The notes under the pieces are model-generated. The model was not told the DNA's origin, did not search any database, and saw only the letters and a list, made by a program, of their open reading frames with translations. Shown here in pieces: positions 52,507-62,372 of a DNA stretch of 64,000 nucleotides. Position numbers and translations under genes: made by a program. The first letter of the stretch is position 1, and every line of letters begins with the position of its first letter. The DNA is from Sphingomonas ginsenosidivorax (GTDB taxonomy: Bacteria; Pseudomonadota; Alphaproteobacteria; Sphingomonadales; Sphingomonadaceae), in assembly GCF_007995065.1 (NCBI RefSeq), contig NZ_VOQR01000001.1, forward strand, positions 2,483,001 to 2,547,000, read 5' to 3'.

Positions 52507-52604
52507 TCGTCACCCCGGACTTGGTCCGGGGTCCACCGTTCCGCACACTCGATAGTTTAGAGTATGCGGGGCGGTGGATGCCGGAACACGTCCGGCATGA
52601 CGGA
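52507..52604. repeat. Paired inverted repeat, family C variant
   Basis: GTCACCCCGGACTTGGTCCG and GGAACACGTCCGGCATGACG arms with GGTCCACCG / CGGTGGATGCC inside. Confidence 0.85.
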
Positions 52605-52609
52605 GGGGG

Positions 52610-53494
52610 TCAGGCGAGGCCCGCGTGCGCGAGTGCGGCATCGACTGCGGCGCGCGACGTCGCGTTCGCAGGTGTCATCGGCAGGCGGAGCGTTTCGGGG
52701 AAGCCGGGGCGCACGACGGTCATCGCGTATTTCACGGGCCCGGGCGACGCGTCGGTGAACAGCGCGTCGTGCAAGGGATAGAGCGTGTCCTGATAGCTAA
52801 GCGCCTTGACGAAATCACCCGCCTGGCACGCCGCCTGGAACTCGGCGCACAGCCGCGGCGCGACGTTGGCGCTGACCGAGATGCAGCCGGTGCCGCCCAT
52901 CGCGTCGAAGGCGAGCGCGAGGTCGTCATTGCCCGACAGCTGCGCGAAATCGGGACCGCACGACGCGCGGTGCTGCGACACGCGCGCGAGCACGCCGCTG
53001 GCATCCTTCACGCCGACGAAGATCGCGGGGTACGCCGCGACGATGCGTGCGAGCGTCGCGGGCTGGATGTCGGTCGCGGTGCGCGTCGGCACGTTGTAGA
53101 GGATGATCGGCAGCGGCGCGGTCGCGCCAAGCGCCGCGAAATGCTGGAAGATGCCCTCCTGCGACGGGCGGTTGTAATAGGGCGGGACCATCAGCGCCGC
53201 GTCGGCACCGGCGTCCTTGGCGGCCTGCAGGTTGCTGGCGGCGACCTGCGTGTCGTTCGAGCCTGCGCCGGCGATCACGGGCACGCGACCACGCGCCTGT
53301 TCGACGCAGACGCGGACGACTTCGAAATGCTCCTCGTACGACAGGGTCGCGGCCTCGCCGGTGGTGCCGCAGGCGCAGAGCGCCGACGAGCCCTCGGCGA
53401 TCTGCCATTCGATCAGGTCGCGATACGCGGGTTCGTCGAAGCTGCCGTCGGGCGCGAACGGCGTGACGAGCGCGGGGATGGATCCGGAGAACAT
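52610..53494 (-). CDS. dapA: 4-hydroxy-tetrahydrodipicolinate synthase
   Basis: 294 residues from ATG 53494, normal length. Schiff-base Lys163 in VGVKDASG, Tyr133 in LYNVP, GTTGE near 43-47 and PPYYNRP. It condenses pyruvate with aspartate semialdehyde in lysine/diaminopimelate synthesis. Divergent from the lytic transglycosylase; both serve the cell wall. Confidence 0.97.
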   Translation of the reverse strand: MFSGSIPALVTPFAPDGSFDEPAYRDLIEWQIAEGSSALCACGTTGEAATLSYEEHFEVVRVCVEQARGRVPVIAGAGSNDTQVAASNLQAAKDAGADAALMVPPYYNRPSQEGIFQHFAALGATAPLPIILYNVPTRTATDIQPATLARIVAAYPAIFVGVKDASGVLARVSQHRASCGPDFAQLSGNDDLALAFDAMGGTGCISVSANVAPRLCAEFQAACQAGDFVKALSYQDTLYPLHDALFTDASPGPVKYAMTVVRPGFPETLRLPMTPANATSRAAVDAALAHAGLA

Positions 53495-53587
53495 GGGGGC
53501 TGCGCGCTCCTGTTGCGCTGGAAGAATAGGGTCGGTTTTCGGGATTTCGTTCAGGACAGATACGGGTTGAAGGCGTATGATGTCCAC

Positions 53588-55597
53588 ATGGTAGCATCTG
53601 CGTTGAAGACGAGCATTCTCCTGGCCCTGGCGGCCGGAACCGTAGCGGCATCGGGAGGCGCGCAGGACGAGCTCGACCGCTATCGCACGCAGATGGCGAA
53701 CATGGGGCCGCAGCCGGTCGCGACGACGAACCCGAGGACCGCCGACGGCGCGATCGCGGCGACGATCGCACAGTGGCGGGCGCTGCAGCAGACCGACGCG
53801 CTGCCGTTCGACAGCTATGCCGGGTTCCTGATGGCGCATCCGGGCTGGCCCAACGCCGCGGCGAACCGCCGCGCGGCGGAGAAGCAGGCGGGCAACGCCG
53901 CGCCGGGCAGCGTGGTCGCGTTCTTCCGGCGCTATCCGCCGACGACCGCGTCGGGCAACCTGGCGTTCGCGCGCGCCGCGATGGCGACGGGCGCGCGCGG
54001 CGAGGCCTATGCGGCGGCGCGCGCGGCGTGGCGCTCGGCGGGGCTGAGCCCGTCGGACGAGGCGGCGGTGATCGGCGGGTTCCCGGGGGCGCTGACGCCC
54101 GAGGACCAGGATGCGCGGATGGATGCGCTGCTCTGGGCCGGACAGACGAGCGCGGCGCAGCGCCAGCTCGGTTATGTGAGCCCAAGCCGCCGCCCGGTGT
54201 TCGAGGCGCGGCTCGCGTTCCGCACCAACGCGCCGAACGCCTCCGACCTGTCGGCGTCGACACAGGAGCTGTACCGGAACGACGCGGGCTATGTCGCGGA
54301 TCGTGCGATCTGGCTGCGCAATTCGGGCGCGAGCCCGAGCGCGCGGGCGTGGCTGGCGCGGCCACGGTCGCTGACGACGCGGCCGGGCAATGCGGGCGAA
54401 TGGTACGAGGTGCTCGCCACCAACGCGCGCGGCGCGGCGGCGGATTCGCAGTGGCAGACCGCGTACGACATCGCGCGGCAGATCGACGACGCCTATCCAA
54501 CGGGCGCCGACATCTCGGCCAAATCCTATGCCGAGCGCGACGAATATACCAACCTCGCCTGGCTCGGCGGGCAGGCGGCGATGAAGCAGCTGCGCCGGCC
54601 GGCGGATGCGATGACGCTGTTCGACCGCTATGCGCGCGGGTCGAAGTCGCCGACGGTGCGCGCCAAGGGCTATTACTGGGCGGGCCGTGCGGCAGAGGCG
54701 GCGGCGCTGCAGCCGCAGGCCGCCGCCTATTACGGGCAGGCCGCCAGCTACCGCGACCAGTTCTATGGCCAGCTCGCGATCGAGCGGACCGGCCAGCCGC
54801 TGGTCGCGCCGCCGCCGATCCCGGCGGTGCCGATCGCGCCCGCGGTGCGCGCCGCGTTCGACGCACGCGAGACGGTACGCGCGGTGAAGTTCCTGGGGAT
54901 GATCGGCGACTGGCAGGACCAGACCGCGTTCGTCCGCCAGATCGCCGCCGATGCGACGACCGAGACCGACCACCGGCTCGCGGACGAATTGTCGCGGACG
55001 ATCAATCGTCCGGACCTGGGCGTGATGGTCGGGCGCAGCGCGATGACCAACGGGCTCAGCGAATATTCGGCCGTAGGCTTCCCGACGGTGCCAGTGCCCA
55101 CGGGGTATGAGAGCAACTGGACGATCATCCACGCGATCTCGCGGCAGGAGAGCCAGTTCGATCGCGCTGCCGTCAGCCATGCCGGGGCGCGCGGGCTGAT
55201 GCAGCTGATGCCGGGCACCGCGCGCGAACAGTCGGGAAAGATGGGGCTCGCCTATTCGCAGGCGGCGCTGACCACCGACCCGAACCTGTCGATCATGCTG
55301 GGGTCGAGCTATTTTCAGCGCGTCTACGCCAATTACGGCAGCTATCCGCTGGCGGTGGCGGCGTACAATGCGGGCGGCGGCAACGTGAACAAGTGGCTGC
55401 GCGCGAACGGCGATCCGCGGACGGGGGCGGTCGACATGGTCGACTGGATCGAGGCGATCCCGTTCCAGGAGACGCGCAACTATGTGCAGCGCGTGCTGGA
55501 GAACGCCGTGGTGTACGACCTGCTCAATCCACCGCGCGCCGCGAGCCGGGGGTCGGCGCGGCTTTCCTGGTATCTGGGCAAGAACCGGCCGGGTTGA
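53588..55597 (+). CDS. Soluble lytic murein transglycosylase
   Basis: 669 residues from ATG 53588, an N-terminal hydrophobic signal (SILLALAAGTVAA). A long alpha-helical superhelix occupies about 40-500. The C-terminal SLT domain has catalytic Glu521 in ISRQESQFD, then AGARGLMQLMPGTA and a late VAAYNAGGG. It cleaves glycan strands to 1,6-anhydromuropeptides in the periplasm (Slt70-like). Ends at a family E repeat. Confidence 0.95.
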   Translation: MVASALKTSILLALAAGTVAASGGAQDELDRYRTQMANMGPQPVATTNPRTADGAIAATIAQWRALQQTDALPFDSYAGFLMAHPGWPNAAANRRAAEKQAGNAAPGSVVAFFRRYPPTTASGNLAFARAAMATGARGEAYAAARAAWRSAGLSPSDEAAVIGGFPGALTPEDQDARMDALLWAGQTSAAQRQLGYVSPSRRPVFEARLAFRTNAPNASDLSASTQELYRNDAGYVADRAIWLRNSGASPSARAWLARPRSLTTRPGNAGEWYEVLATNARGAAADSQWQTAYDIARQIDDAYPTGADISAKSYAERDEYTNLAWLGGQAAMKQLRRPADAMTLFDRYARGSKSPTVRAKGYYWAGRAAEAAALQPQAAAYYGQAASYRDQFYGQLAIERTGQPLVAPPPIPAVPIAPAVRAAFDARETVRAVKFLGMIGDWQDQTAFVRQIAADATTETDHRLADELSRTINRPDLGVMVGRSAMTNGLSEYSAVGFPTVPVPTGYESNWTIIHAISRQESQFDRAAVSHAGARGLMQLMPGTAREQSGKMGLAYSQAALTTDPNLSIMLGSSYFQRVYANYGSYPLAVAAYNAGGGNVNKWLRANGDPRTGAVDMVDWIEAIPFQETRNYVQRVLENAVVYDLLNPPRAASRGSARLSWYLGKNRPG

Positions 55598-55607
55598 GGT
55601 TCCCCCT

Positions 55608-55688
55608 TATCGTCACCCCAGCGCAGGCTGGGGTCTCGTGAGGCGGCGCGCGCTTCGTTACGGGAGACCCCAGCCTGCGCTGGGGTGA
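55608..55688. repeat. Paired inverted repeat, family E
   Basis: GTCACCCCAGCGCAGGCTGG and CCAGCCTGCGCTGGGGTGAC arms. Confidence 0.85.
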
Positions 55689-55719
55689 CGCGGGTAATCG
55701 CGCTGGCTAAGCGACGCTG

Positions 55720-56202
55720 ATGGATCGCCCGAACTATATCACCCCTGCCGGCTATGCGACGCTGCGCGCTGAATACGAACAGCTGCTCTCGACCGAACGC
55801 CCGGCACTCGTCGAGGTCATTTCCTGGGCGGCCGGCAATGGCGACCGCTCCGAAAACGGCGACTATATCTATGGCCGCAAGCGGCTGCGCGAGATCGACC
55901 GGCGCCTCGGCTGGCTGTCGCGGCGGATGAAGGCGGCGAAGGTGGTCGATCCCGCTGCGCAGGCCGACCGGTCGAGGATCTGGTTCGGCGCCTGCGTGAC
56001 GGTGGCCGACGAGGACGATGCCGAACGCGTGCTGACGCTGGTCGGCGACGACGAGACCGATGCGAGCGCGGGGCGGATCGGGTGGAACTCGCCCTTCGCA
56101 CGCGCCCTGCGCGGCGCCGCGATCGGCGATGTCCGGCGCGTCGACCTGCCGGCGGGCGAGCGCGAGTACGAGGTCGTGGCGATCCGCTATCCGTCACCCT
56201 AG
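55720..56202 (+). CDS. greB: Transcript cleavage factor GreB
   Basis: 160 residues. N-terminal coiled coil begins YITPAGYATLRAEYEQLL; the tip acidic pair lies in GNGDRSENGDYIYGRKRLREID, the GreB-type sequence. The C-terminal FKBP-like domain has VTLVGDDETDA-like strands. It stimulates RNA polymerase backtrack cleavage. Stand-alone gene. Confidence 0.92.
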   Translation: MDRPNYITPAGYATLRAEYEQLLSTERPALVEVISWAAGNGDRSENGDYIYGRKRLREIDRRLGWLSRRMKAAKVVDPAAQADRSRIWFGACVTVADEDDAERVLTLVGDDETDASAGRIGWNSPFARALRGAAIGDVRRVDLPAGEREYEVVAIRYPSP

Positions 56203-56277
56203 CGTTTCGCGCCGTCGCATTGACCGGATCGAGGGCGCATGGGATTTTCCGCGCAACGATACGCCGGAGACCCGTTC

Positions 56278-56658
56278 ATGCCGATACCCGCTACCTGGAG
56301 CCCGCGCCTGCTGAGCGTCATGCGCGTCGTCGTCGCGCTCGTCTTCTTCAGCCACGGCATCTCGAAATTCTTCGGCGTCCCTCCCTTCCCGATGGCGCTG
56401 ACGCCGTTGCTGATGGTGGCGGGCGTGCTGGAGGTGGTCGGCGGCGGCCTGCTGATCGTCGGGCTGTTCACGCGGCCGGTCGCGTTCCTGCTGTCGGGCA
56501 TGTCGGCGGCCGCCTATTTCCTGGCGCACGCGCCGCAAGGGCCGTTCCCGATCGCCAATGGCGGCGAACCCGCGGTGCTCTATTGTTTCGTCTTCCTGTA
56601 TCTGGCGGCCGCGGGCGGCGGCGCATGGAGCGTGGACGCGGCGCGCGGGCGGGTCTAA
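56278..56658 (+). CDS. DoxX-family membrane protein
   Basis: 126 residues from ATG 56278 with GGAGA 7 bases upstream (ATG 56239 is less likely). Begins RLLSVMRVVVALVFFSHGISKFFG, the family start, with four hydrophobic spans and a G-L-F-T-R-P motif (LIVGLFTRPVAFLL). Possible role in thiol/redox stress is family-level only. Ten bases before the NYN gene, so probably cotranscribed. Confidence 0.88.
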   Translation: MPIPATWSPRLLSVMRVVVALVFFSHGISKFFGVPPFPMALTPLLMVAGVLEVVGGGLLIVGLFTRPVAFLLSGMSAAAYFLAHAPQGPFPIANGGEPAVLYCFVFLYLAAAGGGAWSVDAARGRV

Positions 56659-56667
56659 CCCCGCGGG

Positions 56668-57432
56668 ATGACCGACACTCCCACCCGCAACGTCGCCCTG
56701 CTGATCGACGCCGACAACGCGTCCGCCGCGACGCTCGACCCCGTGCTGACAGTGCTGGCCGAGCTCGGCACCGTCAACGTCCGGCGCGTCTACGGCAACT
56801 GGTCGAAGCCCGCGCTGAAAGCGTGGCGCGACATGTCGATCATGCACGGCATCGAGCCGCAGCAGCAGTTCGACCTGACCAAGGGCAAGAACGCGACCGA
56901 CATGAAGATGACGATCGACGCGATGGACCTGCTGTTCCGCGGGCGGATCGACGGGTTCGGGATCATGTCGTCGGACAGCGACTTCATGCCGCTGGCGACG
57001 CGGATCCGGCAGGACGGCGTGCCGGTCTATGGCTTTGGCACGAGCAGGACGCCCGAGGGCTTCCGCCAGGCGTGCACGCGGTTCATCGACGTCGGCGCGC
57101 TCAACGACACGTCCGAGCCGGTGCCCCTGCCCCTGCCCCCCTCGATCACCGGCACCGCACCGGCGCCGAAACCGGCGGCACCGAAGGCCAAACCCAAGCA
57201 GGAGATCGGCGCCGACGTGATCAAGCTGCTGATCGACGCCTACGGCGCGAGCAAGCGCGACGAGCGCGGCTATGTCAGCCTGTCGGCGATGGGGACGCTC
57301 GCGGGCAACCGGTCGAGCTTCGACACGCGCAACTACGGCTATTCGCGGCTGCAGGACCTGATCGCGATGATCCCGAACTTCCAGTCGGAGACGCGCGACG
57401 ACGGGCGCGTCTTCGTCAAGCGGTTGCGCTAG
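56668..57432 (+). CDS. NYN-domain (LabA/DUF88-like) protein with OST-HTH/LOTUS domain
   Basis: 254 residues. NYN nuclease-type fold: LLIDADNASA (Asp14/Asp16), VRRVYGNWSK, KGKNATDMKMTIDAMDLL and MSSDSDFMPLATRIR, with conserved acidic residues of a metal-dependent RNase. After a Pro/Ala/Lys linker (about 150-178) a C-terminal LOTUS-like domain (VIKLLIDAYGASKRDERGYV, FDTRNYGYSRLQDLI) likely binds RNA. Substrate unknown. Its stop codon TAG is shared on the other strand with the convergent kinase. Confidence 0.9.
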   Translation: MTDTPTRNVALLIDADNASAATLDPVLTVLAELGTVNVRRVYGNWSKPALKAWRDMSIMHGIEPQQQFDLTKGKNATDMKMTIDAMDLLFRGRIDGFGIMSSDSDFMPLATRIRQDGVPVYGFGTSRTPEGFRQACTRFIDVGALNDTSEPVPLPLPPSITGTAPAPKPAAPKAKPKQEIGADVIKLLIDAYGASKRDERGYVSLSAMGTLAGNRSSFDTRNYGYSRLQDLIAMIPNFQSETRDDGRVFVKRLR

Positions 57433-58619
57433 CCCGCGACCTGCGGGTCCGGGATGTCGAGCGTCGCGCAGGTGCCGCCGCGCAGCGTGTTCTCGATCGT
57501 GATCGTTCCGCGCAGCTGGCGCGTCAGGCTCGCGATCATCCGCATGCCGAGGCTTTCGCGCGATACGGCCTTGATATCGAAATCGGCAGGCAGGCCCGCG
57601 CCGTCGTCGATCACCGTCAGGATGATCCGGTCGCCGGCCTGGCGCAGCGCGACGCTGATCGGCCCGCCCTCGTCGCCATAGGCGTATTTGATAGCGTTGG
57701 TGACGAGTTCGGTCACCAGCAGACCGACGGGAATCGCGGTGTCCGCGCTGATCTCGATCGGCGCGATGTCGCAATCGATGTGATGATTGGAGGCCTGTTC
57801 GGCGAGCCCGCCGGCGATCCCGCCGATCAGTTCGTCGAGCGAGACGATGCCGACCTGTGCGCCGCGCCACAACTGGTCGTGCGTCCGTGCGATCGCGGTG
57901 ATCCGCGCCTGCGCGTCGCCGAGCAGCCGCGTGATGCGCGGGTCGTCGTCCTCCTGCATCTGCAGGTTGAGCATGGCGGACACCAAAGCGAGGCTGTTCT
58001 TGACCCGGTGGCTCGCCTCGCGCGTGAGGAGTTCCTGGTGCTGGATCGCGTCGCTCAGGCGCTGTTCGGCCTGTTGGCGTTCGATCGCGACCCCGATCAG
58101 GTTGGCGAACCCCTGCATGAACGCCAGATCGGCGGGCTCGAAGCTGCCTTCGTCCGCGCTGTCGACTTCGAGCACGCCGAACCGCTCGCCCGACGCCTCG
58201 ACCAGGACGTTGATCGCGCGGCGGATATTATGCTTGGCCATGAACGCGGGCGTTCGGAAGCGGGTCTCGTTCTCGAGATGGTTCGAGATCACCGCCTCGC
58301 CGGTCTGAAAGGCGAATCCCGCGGGCGAGCCGAGATCGGCGCGCATCTCGGTATTCCCGACCACGCCGTCGGACCAGCCGACACCGGTCCGAACGAGCAA
58401 CGCATCGTCGTTCGGCAGGCGTTCGAGGAACTTGCAATAGCGCGACCGCATGCCGCGGGCGCACAGCATCACGGCACGCTGCAGCATCGGCTCGAGCTCG
58501 CGTGCGCGCAGGGCTTCGATGCCGAACTCGGCCAGTACCGACTGCTGGCGCAGCCGGTATTGCAGTTCGTCCGCCCCGGGCGGCGTGTCGCCGCCGGGGG
58601 ATTCCTCGATGACCGGCAT
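57429..58619 (-). CDS. Sensor histidine kinase, GAF plus HisKA_2
   Basis: 396 residues from ATG 58619. GAF-like region about 40-190 (RELEPMLQRAVMLCARGM, IRRAINVLVEASGERFGVLEVDS), then phospho-acceptor His in EASHRVKNSLALV (HisKA_2/HWE style), and ATPase with VTELVTNAIKYAYGD and DDGAGLP. Cytosolic. Such kinases feed the general stress pathway (PhyR-EcfG) or light responses; the partner is not present here. Convergent with the NYN gene by a 4-base overlap and 6 bases after ettA. Confidence 0.88.
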   Translation of the reverse strand: MPVIEESPGGDTPPGADELQYRLRQQSVLAEFGIEALRARELEPMLQRAVMLCARGMRSRYCKFLERLPNDDALLVRTGVGWSDGVVGNTEMRADLGSPAGFAFQTGEAVISNHLENETRFRTPAFMAKHNIRRAINVLVEASGERFGVLEVDSADEGSFEPADLAFMQGFANLIGVAIERQQAEQRLSDAIQHQELLTREASHRVKNSLALVSAMLNLQMQEDDDPRITRLLGDAQARITAIARTHDQLWRGAQVGIVSLDELIGGIAGGLAEQASNHHIDCDIAPIEISADTAIPVGLLVTELVTNAIKYAYGDEGGPISVALRQAGDRIILTVIDDGAGLPADFDIKAVSRESLGMRMIASLTRQLRGTITIENTLRGGTCATLDIPDPQVAG

Positions 58620-58624
58620 TTCGA

Positions 58625-60304
58625 TCAGCGCGTGAGCTTCTTGTAGGACAGCGCGGTCGGACGATCCGCCGCATCGCCCAGGCGGCGACGCTTGTCCTCT
58701 TCGTAGGATTCGAAATTGCCTTCGAACCATTCGACGTGGCTGTTGCCCTCGAACGCGAGGATGTGCGTGGCGAGGCGATCGAGGAAGAAGCGGTCGTGGC
58801 TGATGACCACCGCGCAGCCTGCGAAATTCTCGATCGCTTCCTCGAGCGCGCCCAGCGTCTCGACGTCGAGATCGTTGGTCGGCTCGTCGAGCAGCAGCAC
58901 GTTGCCGCCGCGCTTCAACATCTTGGCGATGTTGACGCGGTTGCGCTCACCGCCCGACAGCTTGCCGACGTTCTTCTGCTGGTCCTGGCCCTTGAAGTTG
59001 AACGCGCCGACATAGGCCCGCGTCGACTGGTCGAAGCCGTTGACCTTCATCGAATCGAGACCGTCGGAGATTTCCTCCCAGACGTTCTTCTTGTCGTCGA
59101 GATGATCGCGGCTCTGGTCCACATAACCCAGACGGACGGTCGAGCCCTTCTCGATCGTGCCGCTGTCCGGGGTTTCCTGCCCGGTGATCAGCTTGAACAG
59201 AGTCGACTTGCCGGCGCCATTGGGACCGATGACGCCGACGATGCCGCCGGCCGGCAGCGTGAAGCTGAGATTGTCGAACAGCAGCTTGTCGCCGTACGCC
59301 TTCGACACGTTCTCGACTTCGATCACCTTGCCGCCGAGGCGCTCGGGCACCTGGATGACGATCTGCGCCTTGCCCGGGCTGCGGTTTTCCTGCTGCGCGA
59401 CGAGGCGTTCGAAGTTGGCGATACGCGCCTTGGACTTGGTCTGGCGCGCCTTGGCACCCTGCCGGATCCATTCGAGCTCGTTCTTGATCGCGGTCTGGCG
59501 ACCCGATTCCTCGCGATCCTCCTGCTCGAGGCGCTTGGCCTTCTTCTCGAGATAGGTCGAGTAGTTACCCTCGTACGGGAAATACTTGCCACGATCGAGT
59601 TCGAGCACCCAGCCGACGACATTGTCGAGGAAGTAGCGGTCGTGGGTGATCATCAGCACCGCGCCCGAATAATCCTTCAGGTGATTCTCCAGCCACTGGA
59701 CGCTCTCGGCGTCGAGATGGTTGGTAGGCTCGTCGAGCAGCAGGATCCCCGGCTTCTGGATCAGCAGGCGGGTCAGCGCGACGCGGCGCTTCTCACCACC
59801 CGACAGCTTGTCGACCGGCCAGTCGCCCGGCGGGCAGCGCAACGCTTCCATCGCGACCTCGAGCTGGTTGTCGAGCGTCCAGCCGTCGATCGCGTCGATC
59901 TTCTCCTGGAGCGTGCCCATTTCCTCGAGCAGCGCGTCGAAGTCGGTGTCGTCCTGGGGATCGCCCATCTCGGCCGAGATCGCGTTGAAGCGGTCGACCA
60001 TGTCCGCGACGCCGCGCGCGCCGTCCTTGACGTTCTCCAGCACGGTCTTGGACGCGTCGAGCTGCGGCTCCTGCTCGAGATAGCCGACGGTGACGTTCTC
60101 GCCCGGCCAGGCTTCGCCGGTATAGTCCTTGTCGATCCCGGCCATGATCTTGATCAGCGTCGACTTGCCCGCGCCGTTGGGGCCGACGATGCCGATCTTG
60201 GCGCCGTGATAGAATTGCAGGTTGATGTTCGACAGCACCGGCTTGGGCGCGCCGGGGAAGGTCTTCGTCATGTCCTTCATGACATACGCGTATTGGCCGG
60301 CCAC
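58625..60304 (-). CDS. ettA: Energy-dependent translational throttle protein EttA (ABC-F)
   Basis: 559 residues from GTG 60304 with GGAGA 6 bases upstream. Two ABC cassettes: Walker A GPNGAGKST twice, signatures LSGGEKRRVALTRLL and LSGGERNRVNIAKML, and the long arm/linker between them. The MAGQYAYVMKDMTKTFPGAPK start is typical of EttA. It binds the ribosomal E site and senses ATP/ADP. The kinase at 57429 follows it directly. Confidence 0.95.
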   Translation of the reverse strand: MAGQYAYVMKDMTKTFPGAPKPVLSNINLQFYHGAKIGIVGPNGAGKSTLIKIMAGIDKDYTGEAWPGENVTVGYLEQEPQLDASKTVLENVKDGARGVADMVDRFNAISAEMGDPQDDTDFDALLEEMGTLQEKIDAIDGWTLDNQLEVAMEALRCPPGDWPVDKLSGGEKRRVALTRLLIQKPGILLLDEPTNHLDAESVQWLENHLKDYSGAVLMITHDRYFLDNVVGWVLELDRGKYFPYEGNYSTYLEKKAKRLEQEDREESGRQTAIKNELEWIRQGAKARQTKSKARIANFERLVAQQENRSPGKAQIVIQVPERLGGKVIEVENVSKAYGDKLLFDNLSFTLPAGGIVGVIGPNGAGKSTLFKLITGQETPDSGTIEKGSTVRLGYVDQSRDHLDDKKNVWEEISDGLDSMKVNGFDQSTRAYVGAFNFKGQDQQKNVGKLSGGERNRVNIAKMLKRGGNVLLLDEPTNDLDVETLGALEEAIENFAGCAVVISHDRFFLDRLATHILAFEGNSHVEWFEGNFESYEEDKRRRLGDAADRPTALSYKKLTR

Positions 60305-60427
60305 GGGGGTCTCCGTTCGGGTGTTCGTGAGTGCGGGATTGATGTGCGCATGTAAGCGCAGGCGCCAAGGTTGGCAACGCGCGCGGTGGGACCTAACGGT
60401 GGGCCAACCACTCAGGGGGAATAGACA

Positions 60428-61831
60428 ATGACGCGTATCGCACCATTTCTGGCGGCCTGTGCCGCGATCACCGCCGTTCCCCTCTCGGCACAGCGCACAG
60501 CCGCCCCGCCGACCGCGGCCGACCCCAAGGTCGCCGCACTGCGCGACAAGGCGCTGACCGACGACACCGCCTATCAGATCGTCGAGGGCCTCACGACCGA
60601 GGTCGGGCCGCGGATGACCGGGACCGAGGCGGCGCCGCGCGCCCGGGCGTGGTCGGTCGCCAGGTTGAAGGCGATGGGGTTCAAGAACGTCCGGATCGAG
60701 CCGTACCAGCTGCCGGTCTGGTCGCGCGGCACGGAGAGCGCCGACCTCGTCGCGCCCTATGCGCAGAAGCTGCATGTCGTGGGGCTCGGCAATTCGGGCG
60801 CGACTCCGGCGGGCGGGCTGACGCTGCCGATCGCCTATTTCGCGACGTACAACGACCTCGCGCTGGCGGCCGACGGCAGCCTGAAGGGCAAGATCGCCTT
60901 CGTCTCGAACGCGATGCAGCCGACGCAGGACGGGTCGAGCTATGGCTCGCAAGGCACCGCGCGGTTCGTCGGGCCGAACGTCGCGGCGAAGAAGGGTGCG
61001 GCGGCGATCGTAATCCGCTCGATCGGGACCGACCATGGCCGCGGGCCGCATGCCGGCAACACCAATTTCGAGGCCGGCGTCACGCCGATTCCCGCCGCCG
61101 CGCTGTCGGTCGCGGACGCCGAGCAGGTCGAGCGGCTGGTCAAGCTGGGCAAGCCGGTGACGCTGAAGCTGGTGCTCGACGACCGCCAGGTCGGCATGCG
61201 CGAATCGGGCAACGTCGTCGCCGAGGTGCCGGGCACCGACCCGAAGGCGGGGATCGTGCTGGTCGGCGGGCATCTCGACAGCTGGGATCTCGGCACCGGC
61301 GCGATCGACGACGGCGCAGGCGTCGCGATCACCGCTGCAGCGGCGAAGATCGTGATGGACGCGCCCGGCACGATGCGCCGGACGATCCGCGTGGTCTGGT
61401 TCGGCGACGAGGAGAGCGGCGGGTTCGGCGGTGCGGCCTATGCCAAGGCGCATGCGGGCGAGCGCCACGCGACCGCAGCCGAATCCGATTTCGGTGCCGA
61501 CAGCGTCTGGCGGTTCGAAAGCAGCCTGCCCGACGCGGCCAAGCCGATCGTCGATCGCCTCGCGGTCGCGCTCACGCCGCTGGGGATCATCCGCGGCGCC
61601 GACATGCCGCATGGCGGTACCGATGTCGGGCCGATCATCGCGACCGGGGTGGCCGGAATCGACCTCAACCAGTCGGGCCAGCGCTATTTCGACTGGCATC
61701 ACACGCCCGAGGATACGCTCGACCGGATCGACCCCGCACAGCTGAAGCAGAATGTCGCGGCGTGGACCGCGATGCTGGCCACGGTGGCCGATGCACCCGA
61801 GGAAATCGGACCGATCGCCCCGAAAAAGTGA
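60428..61831 (+). CDS. M28-family zinc peptidase with PA-type insert
   Basis: 467 residues with signal peptide (FLAACAAITAVPLSAQ). Metal ligands: GGHLDSWDLGTGAIDDGAG (His, Asp), GDEESGGFGG (Glu pair), ESDFGAD and the late WHHTPEDTLDRID. The region about 130-230 fits a PA domain insert. Exported aminopeptidase/carboxypeptidase; substrate unknown. Divergent from ettA. Confidence 0.93.
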   Translation: MTRIAPFLAACAAITAVPLSAQRTAAPPTAADPKVAALRDKALTDDTAYQIVEGLTTEVGPRMTGTEAAPRARAWSVARLKAMGFKNVRIEPYQLPVWSRGTESADLVAPYAQKLHVVGLGNSGATPAGGLTLPIAYFATYNDLALAADGSLKGKIAFVSNAMQPTQDGSSYGSQGTARFVGPNVAAKKGAAAIVIRSIGTDHGRGPHAGNTNFEAGVTPIPAAALSVADAEQVERLVKLGKPVTLKLVLDDRQVGMRESGNVVAEVPGTDPKAGIVLVGGHLDSWDLGTGAIDDGAGVAITAAAAKIVMDAPGTMRRTIRVVWFGDEESGGFGGAAYAKAHAGERHATAAESDFGADSVWRFESSLPDAAKPIVDRLAVALTPLGIIRGADMPHGGTDVGPIIATGVAGIDLNQSGQRYFDWHHTPEDTLDRIDPAQLKQNVAAWTAMLATVADAPEEIGPIAPKK

Positions 61832-61984
61832 CCAGACGAGGGCTCGATCTTGTCTTCGAACCGTCGCAAACCGGGCCGAACGGTGCATTTAGCGGATTGA
61901 CCGGGGGGACCCGTGCGCTATTTGCGGCGCTTCGCGACGGCAATCGGGTCGGCCGCGAAGTGAACTATGCTTGGGAGCATTCGA

Positions 61985-62251
61985 ATGAAGAAGATCGTTC
62001 TGATCGCTGCTGCCGCCGGCCTGATGTCCGTCGCAGCCTGCAACAAGTCGCCTGAAGCTGCCGCTGTTGAGAACAACGCGGACATGCTGGCGGACAACAT
62101 GGAAATGCAGGCCGACAACATCGACGCGATGGCGGACAACACGTCCAACGCCGCTGCTTCGGACGTTCTCGAGAACGTGGCCGACAACGTCAACGCTGCT
62201 GCGGACAACGTCCGTGACCAGGCTGACGCCAAGATCGACAACATGCAGTAA
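61985..62251 (+). CDS. Small Asn/Asp/Ala-rich lipoprotein (paralogue of 2662)
   Basis: 88 residues from ATG 61985 (an upstream in-frame ATG at 61967 lacks the signal). Same signal pattern MKKIVLIAAAAGLMSVAAC (Cys19) and repeats of ADNMEMQADNIDAMADN and VADNVNAAADNVRDQAD type. Helical, acidic, function unknown. Monocistronic with its own terminator, like the copy at 2662. Confidence 0.85.
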   Translation: MKKIVLIAAAAGLMSVAACNKSPEAAAVENNADMLADNMEMQADNIDAMADNTSNAAASDVLENVADNVNAAADNVRDQADAKIDNMQ

Positions 62252-62296
62252 TATCGCACCAGGGTGTTCGCACCCGGTACGATTTGCATGACGAAA

Positions 62297-62325
62297 GGGC
62301 GCTCCTTCGCGGGAGTGCCCTTTTT
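62297..62325 (+). terminator. Terminator after the small lipoprotein
   Basis: 9-bp stem GGGCGCTCC / GGAGTGCCC (one G-U), 6-base loop TTCGCG, then five T. Its sequence resembles the terminator after the paralogue at 2988. Confidence 0.9.
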
Positions 62326-62372
62326 CTTTGCCTTTTTCTTTGGCGGCCGCTGCGCTATCGCAGCCTCAGGTG

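Noticed and set aside
52625..53587. Open frame upstream of the lytic transglycosylase start, which would make a ~990-residue protein
   Set aside because: It runs antisense through dapA, whose motifs are intact, and the signal peptide begins at the ATG at 53588.
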